Assembly: GCF_002236105.1 (NCBI RefSeq)
Contig: NZ_NIWU01000006.1
Location: 124,001 to 188,000 of the forward strand
Origin: Pseudomonas umsongensis
GTDB taxonomy: Bacteria; Pseudomonadota; Gammaproteobacteria; Pseudomonadales; Pseudomonadaceae
Length of the DNA: 64,000 bases
Direction: 5' to 3'
Shown: in pieces, positions 16,673 to 25,360 of the stretch
How positions within the stretch are numbered: the stretch's first letter is position 1
Layout of the letters: every line of letters begins with the position of its first letter
Program-made: the position numbers and the translations under genes
Notes under the pieces: generated by a model
Seen by the model: the letters and a program-made list of their open reading frames with translations, nothing else
Databases searched by the model: none
What the model was told of the DNA's origin: nothing

Positions 16673-17488
16673 TTACAGCCGCGCCAACAATTCGCGGGTT
16701 TTATCCAACGCCATTTGCGCTCGTTCCAATCCGCTCACGCCCTGCTCAAGCAGTCGCACGGTGGGAATCTCCAGGCTCAATGGAATGTTAGCCGGCAAAC
16801 ACCGCAACAGCCCCGGCAGATCACAATCGCCGTCGCCGGGAAAACGCCGTTCATTACGCGCCTGCCGCAAGATCTCTGCCATGTCTTGCGGCCTGGGACC
16901 CGCCACGTCACACAACTGCGCATACCGTAACCGCGAGGGGGCAACCCTGGCCAGATCTTCCAGCCGCGATCCAGAGCGATCGAAGTGAAAGGCGTCGACC
17001 AGCACCGCCGCGTTTTCGCGCTCAGCCTTTTCCACGATGCGCACGGCTTGCTGCAAATCGCGCGCGTCGGTCCAGGGCATGAACTCCAGGTGCGGATGCA
17101 ACCCGTAAGGCGCCGCCAGATCACACAGCCGGGCAAAATTCTCTGTCATTCGTTGCTCGTCAGGATCGTTACCCGCCACCAGCAATTCACTGGCACCGAA
17201 TTCGGCACCCACTGCCAGCACCCGCTCGAAATCGGCAACAACGGTGTCCGGTTTCAGCCGCAGGATCTCGACATCCAGGACACGAATGCCGGTATCGCGC
17301 AGACGTGCCAGGGTCTGGCGCCGCAGCTCTTCATCGGCCACCAACGCGAAATGGTGTTCCTCTGGCGTCGCTGGCACCAGGCGTAAGCCGACATGACTGT
17401 AACCGGCCCGTGCCGCGACTTCGACCATGTCCGGTGGTGACAACTCCAGCACAGTCAGACTGGCCAGGGAAAAGATTCGTTCACTCAT
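16673..17488 (-). CDS. sugar phosphate isomerase/epimerase-like TIM-barrel enzyme
   Basis: A 271-residue AP-endonuclease-2/xylose-isomerase-like barrel. Probable metal ligands are Glu in HPHLEFMPW (near residue 135), Asp and His in VLVDAFHFDRSG (near 165), and Glu in PLSLEIPTV (near 240). The GDGDCDLPGLL block before the last ligand also occurs in 3-dehydroshikimate dehydratase barrels (GQGEFDLPGFL in quiC here). Members isomerise or dehydrate keto-sugars and cyclitols. The ATG at 17488 follows GAGG and begins 2 bp after the stop of the Gfo/Idh gene, so the two are co-translated. Confidence 0.88.
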   Translation of the reverse strand: MSERIFSLASLTVLELSPPDMVEVAARAGYSHVGLRLVPATPEEHHFALVADEELRRQTLARLRDTGIRVLDVEILRLKPDTVVADFERVLAVGAEFGASELLVAGNDPDEQRMTENFARLCDLAAPYGLHPHLEFMPWTDARDLQQAVRIVEKAERENAAVLVDAFHFDRSGSRLEDLARVAPSRLRYAQLCDVAGPRPQDMAEILRQARNERRFPGDGDCDLPGLLRCLPANIPLSLEIPTVRLLEQGVSGLERAQMALDKTRELLARL

Positions 17489-17490
17489 GG

Positions 17491-18546
17491 TCAATCCTCG
17501 ATCAAGGCCGGTGCGCAGGCGCGCCCGGTTTCAGCGGCTTGGCGAATCGCCTCGACCAGCGCCAGGGTGCGGGCTGCATCGGCGGCACTCACCAGCGGTT
17601 CGACCTCCCCACGTGCAACGCGCACGAAGTGTTGCAACTGCAAGCGCAGCGCTTGATCGACACTGAAAGGCTCGTCAGTCGAGACCAGGGGTTGATGCCA
17701 TCCACCGTCCGCTTGCGTGTAGTGCCAATGCTTGAGCTGCGGGATGCTCAGCGCCCCAGCGGTTCCCGCCAGCAAATAGCACGGTTGATCGGCCTGGCGT
17801 GGATACACCGGGTTCTCCCCCGAGCCCAGCTCCCAGCTCCAGGGTGCCGCCACCGCATCGGACCCGGTCAGGCTGCCCAGCGCACCGTTGTCGAATTGCA
17901 ACAGCACCGCCGCGCAATCCTCATTGGCAAACCCCCGAACGGAATTACTGGTGATGGCCTGCACCTGGCGAACTTCACCACACAGATGCCTGAGCAGATC
18001 CAGGTCGTGGATCAGGTTGGTCAACAACATGCCCGCACCGGGTTCACGGCGCCAGGCCGTTTCGAAATAGCTATCGGGCTTGCGCAATTGCCAGAGAGCG
18101 GTGACGGTGCTCAATCGGCCCAACGCGCCGCTGTGGACAAGTTCATGGGCGCGGACGATCAACGGATTGTGGCGTCGATGATGACCGACCAACACCGCAA
18201 CACCGCTCGATTTAGAGGCAGTCACCAGCTCACGGGCCTCATCCAGGTGCACGCCCACCGGCTTTTCCAGCAACACCGGTACGCCGGCAGCCAGGCAATC
18301 GAGTGCGGTGTTGACGTGCAGCACGTTCGGGTTGGCGATAATGACGGCCGCAGGCTTCGCCTGCTCCAGCATCTGAAGATGATCGGCGAAATACTCCACC
18401 CCCCATTCCTTCGCGAGACCCGATGCGTGCGGACCGGGGTCGGCCACTGCGCACAAAGTCGCTTCATTGAGGGTTTTCAGCTGCTGGTAATGCTGTTGGC
18501 CCATATTGCCAGTGCCGATAAGGGCTATTCGCAATGGTGAACTCAA
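17491..18546 (-). CDS. Gfo/Idh/MocA-family NAD(P)-dependent dehydrogenase
   Basis: A 351-residue oxidoreductase. The Rossmann start is IALIGTGNMGQQH (residues 7-19); the EKP motif (LLEKPVGVHLDEA, near 93) supplies the catalytic lysine; the C-terminal sheet domain carries NLIHDLDLLRHLCG (near 176), whose Asp and His are the usual catalytic partners. Relatives oxidise inositols, glycosides or other polyols. First gene of an apparent operon with the TIM-barrel enzyme and possibly the permease. A 15-bp palindrome resembling the one beside the IclR gene lies 49 bp upstream. Confidence 0.92.
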   Translation of the reverse strand: MSSPLRIALIGTGNMGQQHYQQLKTLNEATLCAVADPGPHASGLAKEWGVEYFADHLQMLEQAKPAAVIIANPNVLHVNTALDCLAAGVPVLLEKPVGVHLDEARELVTASKSSGVAVLVGHHRRHNPLIVRAHELVHSGALGRLSTVTALWQLRKPDSYFETAWRREPGAGMLLTNLIHDLDLLRHLCGEVRQVQAITSNSVRGFANEDCAAVLLQFDNGALGSLTGSDAVAAPWSWELGSGENPVYPRQADQPCYLLAGTAGALSIPQLKHWHYTQADGGWHQPLVSTDEPFSVDQALRLQLQHFVRVARGEVEPLVSAADAARTLALVEAIRQAAETGRACAPALIED

Positions 18547-18594
18547 GGTGCGGTCCTCTTGTGATTGTTGTTGAAAGGTTCGACATCAACAATT

Positions 18595-18609
18595 TAGAAC
18601 CGAGTTCCA
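18595..18609. promoter_or_regulatory. candidate IclR operator ahead of the Gfo/Idh operon
   Basis: TAGAACCGAGTTCCA is an imperfect palindrome matching 10 of 15 positions of the perfect palindrome at 19700; the combined form is TRGAAYYSARTTCCA. It lies 49-63 bp upstream of the Gfo/Idh start. Confidence 0.5.
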
Positions 18610-18680
18610 GATTCTTACACACGCGCACATTGAAAGTGTTCGAACAGCGCACAGCTTTAAAAAGCTCAACACAGATCAAA

Positions 18681-18771
18681 TGTGAGAGCGGGCTTGCTCG
18701 CGAATGCGGTGTGTCATACAGCTTAAATATTGACTGACGCTCCGTCGTTCGCGAGCAAGCCCGCTCCCACA
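18681..18771. repeat. REP pair, TGTGGGAGCGGGC family
   Basis: Inverted 24-bp arms (AGCGGGCTTGCTCGCGAA and complement) separated by 43 bp, between the upstream end of the Gfo/Idh operon and the end of the IclR gene. Confidence 0.9.
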
Positions 18772-18788
18772 GGGGTTTTGTAGAGGCT

Positions 18789-19577
18789 TTAGCTAAATAG
18801 TTCTGAGGCCAGACTCGCGGCCGACAACTCCTCGGTAAACGCTAACAACAACGGTGCCAATTCATGCAGCCGCGCCCCCGGCATCCGCGCACTCGGCCCG
18901 GCGATGCTGAGCACGCCGATCACCCGGCCATCACCGGGATGACGCACCACCGCGGCAATCGCCGAGGTACCTACCGCAGAACTTTCCTCGACACAGGCGT
19001 AGCCCTGCTCCCGTGCCAGACGCAAGCGTTCAAGCAATTCAATGTTGGACCTTGGGGCATTCGGGCCTAGCTCCAGCGGCGGGGCCGCTGCCTGGCGCTC
19101 CACCAGCGACAACGCTTCGGCATCGCTCATGCACGCCAGCCAGGCATGGCCGGAAGCGGTATAGAACAGCGGCGCATCCCGGCCCATATCGGGGTCATAA
19201 CGCAGGCCGGAACGAGCCCCCTGGGACTTGGCGATCCAGGTCTGGCGCTCGCCTTCGATCACTCCCAGACGCACCAGTTCGCCGGTTTCCTGAGCCAACC
19301 GGTCGAGCACCGGTTGCACGATATCGGCGCCGCTGCTCGACAGATAGCGGAAACCCATCGCCACCAACCGGGTCGACAAGTGGTAGCGCAAATTTTCTGG
19401 ATTCTGCCGCACGTAGCCGAGGCGGATCAGCTCGGCAAGCAAGCGGTGGGTAGCACTCTTGGGGATGTCCAACTGCTCCGCCAGCACCTGCATCGGCAGG
19501 CCACGAGGGTCGCTGGTGAGGCTTTCCAGCACACTGAAAACACGTTCGATCTGACTGCCAGCCATGGGGATGTCCAC
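18789..19577 (-). CDS. IclR-family transcriptional regulator
   Basis: A 262-residue regulator: winged helix-turn-helix (about residues 8-68, IERVFSVLESLT and LDIPKSATHRLLAELIRLGY) and an IclR effector domain (about 80-255, with TASGHAWLACMSD near 138 and EESSAVGTSAIAAVV near 200). It diverges from the FAD oxidoreductase gene. The 164-bp gap contains a perfect 15-bp palindrome. An internal ATG at 19565 is an alternative start; neither has a strong ribosome site. Likely regulator of both flanking units. Confidence 0.93.
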   Translation of the reverse strand: MDIPMAGSQIERVFSVLESLTSDPRGLPMQVLAEQLDIPKSATHRLLAELIRLGYVRQNPENLRYHLSTRLVAMGFRYLSSSGADIVQPVLDRLAQETGELVRLGVIEGERQTWIAKSQGARSGLRYDPDMGRDAPLFYTASGHAWLACMSDAEALSLVERQAAAPPLELGPNAPRSNIELLERLRLAREQGYACVEESSAVGTSAIAAVVRHPGDGRVIGVLSIAGPSARMPGARLHELAPLLLAFTEELSAASLASELFS

Positions 19578-19699
19578 GCAAAATTTGTTCGATTCTAGAA
19601 GAGAACCTGAGGAATGCGAAATCTGGAACTGCCCGTGCGATAACCGCCCGTTTTATACAGTTCAGTCTTGCCGTCCCTCTTTCTGCCTCATATATTTTA

Positions 19700-19714
19700 T
19701 GGAATTCAATTCCA
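19700..19714. promoter_or_regulatory. candidate IclR operator ahead of the FAD oxidoreductase
   Basis: TGGAATTCAATTCCA is a perfect 7-1-7 palindrome located 28 bp before the FAD oxidoreductase start in the divergent gap with the IclR gene. It resembles, in size and symmetry, known IclR-family sites. A related copy lies at 18595. Confidence 0.65.
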
Positions 19715-19741
19715 AAATAAACCACAGCGGAGTTTCAAACC

Positions 19742-21490
19742 ATGCCTGCCCAACCGTACTGCTCCCCCGACATCGATTGCGATGTGCTGATTGTCGGCTC
19801 CGGTGCGGCGGGCCTGGCAACAGCCGTGACGGCCGCTTGGCATGGCCTGAAAGTGATAGTGGTGGAAAAGGACCCGGTTTTTGGCGGCGCCACCGCCTGG
19901 TCCGGTGGCTGGGCGTGGGTACCGTGCAATCCCCTGGCCCGACGGGCCGGCATCGTCGAAGACGTTGAACAACCGCGCACTTACTTGAAACACGAACTGG
20001 GTGATCGCTATGACCCGGCAATGATCGACGCCTTCCTTGAAGCCGCTCCGCGCATGGTCACGTTCTTCGAACAGCACACCTCGCTGCAATTCGCCGATGG
20101 CAACGCGATTGCCGACATTCACGGCGACACGCCGGGCGCCGGTACCGGTGGGCGTTCGGTGATCGCCGCGCCTTATGACGCGCGCAACGTCGGCAAGCTG
20201 CTCAAGCGCCTGCGCAAAACCATGCGCGAAACTTCCTTCATGGGCATGCCGATCATGGCGGGCGCAGACCTTGCCGCGTTTCTCAACCTGACCCGTTCGT
20301 TGCCGGCGGCCTGGCACGTTACCCGACGTTTCACTCGCCATCTGCTCGACCTTGTCGTGCATGGCCGGGCGATGCAACTGGTCAACGGCGTGGCGCTTGT
20401 AGCGCGCCTGGCCAAATCCGCCGACGATCTTGGCGTGTTGCTGTGGGAATCAGCCCCCGTTACTGAGTTGTTGCGCACCAACGATAGGGTACAAGGCGCG
20501 GTGGTTCGCACTGCAAAGGGTTCGATCCGTATCAACGCAAGCAGGGCGGTGGTGCTCGCGGCCGGCGGTTTTGCCAATGACGTCGAACGGCGCAAGTCCC
20601 TCTTCCCCCGTACACCAACCGGACACGAACACTTGGCACTGCCGCCCCTCGGCGTGTCTGGCGATGGCCTGCGGCTGGGCGAGAGCGCCGGCGCCAAAGT
20701 CGATACCAACCAGGCATCGCCGGTGGCCTGGGCTCCGGTTTCACGAGTGCCATACCGTGATGGCAGTATCGGCCACTTCCCGCACATCATCGAGCGCGGC
20801 AAGCCTGGAATCATCGGTGTGCTGAGCAACGGTCAACGCTTCGTCAACGAAGCCAACGGCTACTACGACTATGTGACAGCCATGGTCGCCAGCGCCCCGC
20901 CCGGCGAAGAAGTGGCCTCCTGGCTGATCTGCAGCCATGGCTTTCAACGACGTTATGGCCTGGGTATTTCCCGGCCGTTTCCGGTGCCGCTGTCATCCTT
21001 TATCCGCAGTGGTTATCTGAAAACCGGCAAGACACTGGAGGAATTGGCACAGGCTTGCGGCATCGACCCGGTCGGCTTGCGCACCACCGTGTCGGACTAC
21101 AACCGCCACGCGCGCAACGGCCAGGACCCGCAGTTCGGACGCGGCTCAACGCCCTATAACCGCAAACAGGGTGATGCGCTGCAGCAGCCCAACCCTTGCG
21201 TTGCGCCGATCGAGCAAGGACCGTTCTATGCGGTGAAAGTCGAACCGGGTTGTTTCGGCACCTTTGCCGGGCTCAAGGTCAATCAACACGCCCAGGTCCT
21301 CGACGACTCGGGCCAGGTCATCACCGGCCTTTACGCGGCGGGAGGCGACATGGCCAGCATCATGGGCGGCCACTACCCTGCTGGCGGCATCAACCTGGGG
21401 CCGGCGCTGACGTTCGGCTACATCGCCGCGCGTCATATCGCCGGCGTCACTGCTTATGAAAAGGAGATCGACTATGCAGCACATCGTTAA
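19742..21490 (+). CDS. FAD-dependent dehydrogenase, 3-ketosteroid-dehydrogenase/fumarate-reductase fold
   Basis: A 582-residue flavoprotein of the FAD_binding_2 family. The dinucleotide motif DVLIVGSGAAGLATAVTA is at residues 14-31, GGATAWSGGWAWVP near 49 is the second FAD contact, and LYAAGGDMASIMGGHYPAGG near 530 is the C-terminal FAD contact. No signal peptide or haem motif is present, so it is cytoplasmic and not a flavocytochrome. Relatives insert double bonds next to a ketone in steroids and other rings. It overlaps the aldo/keto reductase gene by 17 bp, so they form one unit driven from the IclR divergent promoter. Substrate unknown. Confidence 0.9.
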   Translation: MPAQPYCSPDIDCDVLIVGSGAAGLATAVTAAWHGLKVIVVEKDPVFGGATAWSGGWAWVPCNPLARRAGIVEDVEQPRTYLKHELGDRYDPAMIDAFLEAAPRMVTFFEQHTSLQFADGNAIADIHGDTPGAGTGGRSVIAAPYDARNVGKLLKRLRKTMRETSFMGMPIMAGADLAAFLNLTRSLPAAWHVTRRFTRHLLDLVVHGRAMQLVNGVALVARLAKSADDLGVLLWESAPVTELLRTNDRVQGAVVRTAKGSIRINASRAVVLAAGGFANDVERRKSLFPRTPTGHEHLALPPLGVSGDGLRLGESAGAKVDTNQASPVAWAPVSRVPYRDGSIGHFPHIIERGKPGIIGVLSNGQRFVNEANGYYDYVTAMVASAPPGEEVASWLICSHGFQRRYGLGISRPFPVPLSSFIRSGYLKTGKTLEELAQACGIDPVGLRTTVSDYNRHARNGQDPQFGRGSTPYNRKQGDALQQPNPCVAPIEQGPFYAVKVEPGCFGTFAGLKVNQHAQVLDDSGQVITGLYAAGGDMASIMGGHYPAGGINLGPALTFGYIAARHIAGVTAYEKEIDYAAHR

Positions 21491-22307
21491 CGCACAGGGT
21501 TTGAACATGCCCAAGCTCGGCCTCGGCACCTGGCCGATGCTCGGTGAAGCGTGCACGCGAGCAGTGGAACAGGCCCTGGCGCTGGGTTATCGACACATCG
21601 ATACCGCTGCTGCCTACAACAATGAGGACGCTGTCGGTCAGGCGCTGCTGAACAGTCCGACACCCCGAGAACAAATCCACGTCACCAGTAAGGTCTGGTG
21701 GGACCAGTTACAACCCGACGCCATGCGCCATTCCATGGACCGCAGCCTCAAGGCCTTGCACAGCGACTACATCGACCTTTTCATGATCCATTGGCCCAGC
21801 ACCGATTGGGACTTGCCGCGTACGATCGAAACCCTGGTGTCATTCAAGGAGCAAGGGCTGGCGCGCAATATTGGCGTGGCGAATTTTCCGCTCCCCCTGC
21901 TGCGCACCGTCGTCGAGGAACTCGCCGCGCCGTTGTCCGCCATTCAGGTCGAGTACCACGTGCTGCTTGGGCAAAACGCACTGCTGGACTACGCCCGTCA
22001 ACACGATCTGGCACTGACGGCTTATTCGCCGCTGGCACGCAACAGGGTGACGGAGGTTCCGGTTATCCAACAGATCGCCGCCAAGCACGGGGTATCGCCG
22101 ACCCAGGTCGCACTCAAATGGCTGCTGGATCAACCCAACGTGGCAGCTATCCCCAAGGCCAGTAGCGAGGCCAACCAATTGGCCAACCTGGCAGCGCTTG
22201 CCGTCAACCTGGATGATCAGGACCGTGCGCTGATCGCCGGCCTGTCCAAGCGCGAGCGTCTGGTCAGTCCGGACTTTGCACCGGTGTGGGACGCGTTCGA
22301 TCGATAA
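21474..22307 (+). CDS. aldo/keto reductase (DkgB-like)
   Basis: A 277-residue (beta/alpha)8 NADPH-dependent reductase. The catalytic tetrad is visible: Asp and Tyr in HIDTAAAYNNE (near residues 44-49), Lys in VTSKVWW (near 72), His in MIHWPS (near 106). IPKASSEANQLANL near 225 binds the cofactor phosphate. The start at 21474 follows AAGGAGA inside the end of the FAD oxidoreductase gene. The closest family members reduce 2,5-diketo-gluconate and small aldehydes; here it probably reduces an intermediate of the module. Confidence 0.93.
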   Translation: MQHIVNAQGLNMPKLGLGTWPMLGEACTRAVEQALALGYRHIDTAAAYNNEDAVGQALLNSPTPREQIHVTSKVWWDQLQPDAMRHSMDRSLKALHSDYIDLFMIHWPSTDWDLPRTIETLVSFKEQGLARNIGVANFPLPLLRTVVEELAAPLSAIQVEYHVLLGQNALLDYARQHDLALTAYSPLARNRVTEVPVIQQIAAKHGVSPTQVALKWLLDQPNVAAIPKASSEANQLANLAALAVNLDDQDRALIAGLSKRERLVSPDFAPVWDAFDR

Positions 22308-22455
22308 CCGCGAAAAAGCCACTTTCATTGTGCGACACCTGCCGCAATGACTGTGGCCTCACCAAACCTTACACATTTCACCCACACGCCTTTGCCAGTG
22401 CGGTTATTCATAGACCGGCGCTATACGCCCCATCAATCTATGAGAGACCGTCAAC

Positions 22456-23325
22456 ATGCTATGGAACAAGGCAAGACGCAGCAAAAACGTGAACGACATA
22501 CGCAAGGGCAAGGATGCCCGCACGCTTACAGGGACCACATTGGCCGCTGGGCTGGCCGCCGTCGCCCTGGCCAGCGCCGGGCTCTATTCGACACAGGACA
22601 CGCCAGCAGACATTACCAAGCTCGAACCCTCGTACACCCTGGATCGCCCCCTCCCTCAACCATCGATCGAGCCTGAAGTAGATCTGCAGTTAACGTTTGT
22701 CCAGTCGGTACTGGGCGATACCGAAGACACCTGGAACCAACTGTTCGCGCAAATGGGCCGGCAATATCCACATCCCACCCTGACACTGTTCAACAATGGT
22801 GTGGTCTCGGGCTGTGGTTTCGCCAGCTCCGGCAGTGGCCCGTTCTATTGCCCGGGCAATCGGCAGGTGTACCTCGACCTCGAATTTTTCCGCACGTTTG
22901 AGCAGCAGTTTTCAGTGGTCGGTGACTTCGCGCGCGCCTACATCATCGCTCACGAAATCGGGCATCACGTGCAGCTTGAGCTGGGCCTTTCCGGACCGTT
23001 CGAAAAAGCCTTGCTCGAGCAACAACCCGTCAGTGGCGATGGCGGGCTGGAAGTGCGTGCGGAGTTGCAGGCCGATTGCCTGGCCGGTGTCTGGGCGCAC
23101 CATGCGCAACAGCGCCTGGACTGGCTGGAGTTGGGGGATATTGAAGCTGCACTGCATGCCGCGGCAATGTTCGGAGACGACCAGTTGCAGGCAGCGCGCA
23201 ATGCCCAGATTCGCCCAGAGACCTTCAGCCACGGCACTTCTCTGCAGCGCGTGAATTGGTTCAAGACCGGTTTCGCCACAGGCCTGCCGGAGGCCTGTGA
23301 CACCTTCGCCGCCGACGTGCTGTGA
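22456..23325 (+). CDS. YpfJ-family neutral zinc metallopeptidase, divergent copy
   Basis: A 289-residue membrane-anchored protease. One hydrophobic segment (about residues 28-45) precedes a metallopeptidase domain with the zinc motif IIAHEIGHHVQ (near 176) and the downstream LQADCLAGVWAHHAQ. GCGFASSGSGPFYCP is the family's cysteine pair block. It is a tandem paralogue of the next gene: both start with MLW-x-K-x-RRS-x-NV and share LGDTEDTW. This copy lacks the glycine-rich segment (GGGGGGMRFGGGKG) of the classical form and is more divergent. Active-site residues are intact. Confidence 0.9.
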   Translation: MLWNKARRSKNVNDIRKGKDARTLTGTTLAAGLAAVALASAGLYSTQDTPADITKLEPSYTLDRPLPQPSIEPEVDLQLTFVQSVLGDTEDTWNQLFAQMGRQYPHPTLTLFNNGVVSGCGFASSGSGPFYCPGNRQVYLDLEFFRTFEQQFSVVGDFARAYIIAHEIGHHVQLELGLSGPFEKALLEQQPVSGDGGLEVRAELQADCLAGVWAHHAQQRLDWLELGDIEAALHAAAMFGDDQLQAARNAQIRPETFSHGTSLQRVNWFKTGFATGLPEACDTFAADVL

Positions 23326-23473
23326 TACCCGCCCGTCAATGAAGCCTCTAATGTCGCGGCCTGGATAGAACCGCTGCCGCTCATGGCTGTCTGACGACCG
23401 GACTGGCGCCGCTCCAACTGAGCAGCAACACTCATCCCACGGTTCTTTACCCGCAACATCAGAGGATTCCCAC

Positions 23474-24367
23474 ATGCTATGGAAAAAAGGCCGACGCAGC
23501 GACAACGTGGTCGATGCCCGTGGCGATGATGTCGGCGGCGGTGGCGGCGGGATGCGTTTTGGTGGCGGCAAGGGCCTGAGCCTGACGGCGATCCTGCTGA
23601 TCGTGGGCATCGGCTGGATCACCGGCCAGGATCCGATGCAGATTCTCGGACAACTGACCGGGCAGATGAGCGAACAATCGGCGCCCACCACGTCGCAGAC
23701 GCGCAAGGCGCCACCGGCCACTGATGAAGGGGCCGAGTTCGTCCGCTCAATTCTCGGTGATACCGAAGACACCTGGCGCCAGATTTTCCAGCAGGCGGAC
23801 CGGCAATATAAGGATCCGACCCTGGTGCTGTTCAGCAATCGGGTCAATTCGGCCTGCGGACTGGCGACATCGGCAACCGGCCCCTTCTATTGCCCCGCAG
23901 ACCAGAAGGTTTATCTGGACATGACCTTCTTCCAGGAGATGTCGCAGCGTTTTGCCGCCGCGGGCGATTTCGCCCAGGCCTATGTGATCGCTCACGAAGT
24001 CGGTCACCACGTACAAACCTTGCTCGGTGTTTCGGCAAAGATCCAGGCTGCCCGCCAGCAAGGCCGGCAGATGGAAGGCGATGGTGGGTTGCTGGTGCGC
24101 CAGGAACTGCAAGCCGATTGCCTGGCCGGAGTCTGGGCCAACAACGCGCAGAAGCGCCTGAACTGGTTGGAGCCGGGCGATATTGAAGAAGCGTTAAACG
24201 CTGCGAACGCCATCGGCGACGATCGTTTGCAGCAACAAGGTCAGGGCCGTGTGGTGCCGGACTCGTTTACCCATGGTACGTCAGCGCAACGGGTGCGCTG
24301 GTTCAAAACCGGATTCGCCCAGGGCCAGGTTGGCCAGTGCGATACCTTTGCTGCGAAAAATCTGTAA
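23474..24367 (+). CDS. YpfJ-family neutral zinc metallopeptidase
   Basis: A 297-residue classical YpfJ protein: short cytoplasmic start, glycine-rich linker (VGGGGGGMRFGGGKG, near residues 21-35), one transmembrane helix (about 36-53), and the protease domain with VIAHEVGHHVQ (near 177) and LQADCLAGVWANNAQ. Physiological substrate unknown. It is separated by 148 bp from its paralogue and abuts the hydrolase gene (TAAATG), suggesting cotranscription. Confidence 0.93.
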   Translation: MLWKKGRRSDNVVDARGDDVGGGGGGMRFGGGKGLSLTAILLIVGIGWITGQDPMQILGQLTGQMSEQSAPTTSQTRKAPPATDEGAEFVRSILGDTEDTWRQIFQQADRQYKDPTLVLFSNRVNSACGLATSATGPFYCPADQKVYLDMTFFQEMSQRFAAAGDFAQAYVIAHEVGHHVQTLLGVSAKIQAARQQGRQMEGDGGLLVRQELQADCLAGVWANNAQKRLNWLEPGDIEEALNAANAIGDDRLQQQGQGRVVPDSFTHGTSAQRVRWFKTGFAQGQVGQCDTFAAKNL

Positions 24368-25324
24368 ATGAAAAAGTGGTGGTTAGTCTTACTGTTTACC
24401 TGCACAACATCCCAGGCTGCGGAGCATGGGGTCAAGGAAATCAGCCCCGGGCGCCTGTTGTTAAAGTCCGGTGAAATAGCGGTGGGCATCAGCCCGGCCC
24501 CGCCAAAAATCGAGCGGGTATTGATCATCGTCCATGGGCGCTTGCGCAATGCGCAGACCTACCTCCAGAGCGCCGAACGCGCGGCCGAACTGGCCGGGCA
24601 AAGCGCTACGACCCTGGTGATCGCGCCGCAATTTCTTAATGAAGACGACGTTGCACAGCACCCGGTAGCGGACACCGTCTTGCGCTGGCAAGGCAATGAG
24701 TGGATGGCGGGCGGTGAATCCACAGCCCCTTTTCGCCTGAGTTCCTACGAAGCGCTGGACGAAATCATTGCCCGCCTGGGTGATCGCCAGCAATTTCCGG
24801 ACTTGAAGCAAATCGTCATTGCCGGTCATTCGGCGGGCGCTCAAGTGGTTCAGCGCTACGCCTTGCTGGGCCACGACCAGCCCGCCCTGGAAACCGCCGG
24901 CGTGCAGGTGCGCTACGTGATCGCTAACCCCTCTTCCTACACCTATTTCGATGAGCGTCGGCCAGTGGCCTTCAGTCATGCGGGTTGCCCGCAATTCAAC
25001 CGCTGGAAATACGGTCTGACAGATCTACCTGCCTACGCAGAAGGACAAACTGCCGCGCTGCTGCAGGAAAAGTACCTCAAGCGCAACATCGTTTATCTGC
25101 TGGGGCAGCAGGACGTCGACCCGAACCACCCGGCGCTGGATAAATCCTGCGAGGCTAAGGCCCAGGGGCCGTATCGGTTGGCCCGAGGGCGCTACTACTT
25201 CGCTTACCTGAAGCGGCTGCAACCGCAAGGGTTGCAGCAGCAACTGATTGAAGTGCCCGGGGTCGGGCATAACGGAGATGGGATGTTTACTTCACCGCAG
25301 GGGCAGCAGGCGTTGTTTCCGTAG
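24368..25324 (+). CDS. secreted alpha/beta hydrolase
   Basis: A 318-residue protein with a clear signal peptide (MKKWWLVLLFTCTTSQAAE). The mature part has the oxyanion strand VLIIVHGRLRNA (near residue 51), nucleophile elbow AGHSAGAQV (near 155), and a terminal histidine in VPGVGHNGDGMF (near 300), a complete Ser-His system with several candidate acids. Its ATG immediately follows the stop of the YpfJ gene. It is a periplasmic esterase or related enzyme of unknown substrate. Confidence 0.85.
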   Translation: MKKWWLVLLFTCTTSQAAEHGVKEISPGRLLLKSGEIAVGISPAPPKIERVLIIVHGRLRNAQTYLQSAERAAELAGQSATTLVIAPQFLNEDDVAQHPVADTVLRWQGNEWMAGGESTAPFRLSSYEALDEIIARLGDRQQFPDLKQIVIAGHSAGAQVVQRYALLGHDQPALETAGVQVRYVIANPSSYTYFDERRPVAFSHAGCPQFNRWKYGLTDLPAYAEGQTAALLQEKYLKRNIVYLLGQQDVDPNHPALDKSCEAKAQGPYRLARGRYYFAYLKRLQPQGLQQQLIEVPGVGHNGDGMFTSPQGQQALFP

Positions 25325-25348
25325 GAGCTGCCGCAGGCTGCGATCTTT
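25321..25348. repeat. single REP element, GTAGGAGCTGCC family
   Basis: One unpaired element (GTAGGAGCTGCCGCAGGCTG followed by CGATCTTT) overlapping the end of the hydrolase gene, in a 36-bp convergent gap. The second arm is missing. Confidence 0.8.
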
Positions 25349-25360
25349 GCCCCTTAAAAA

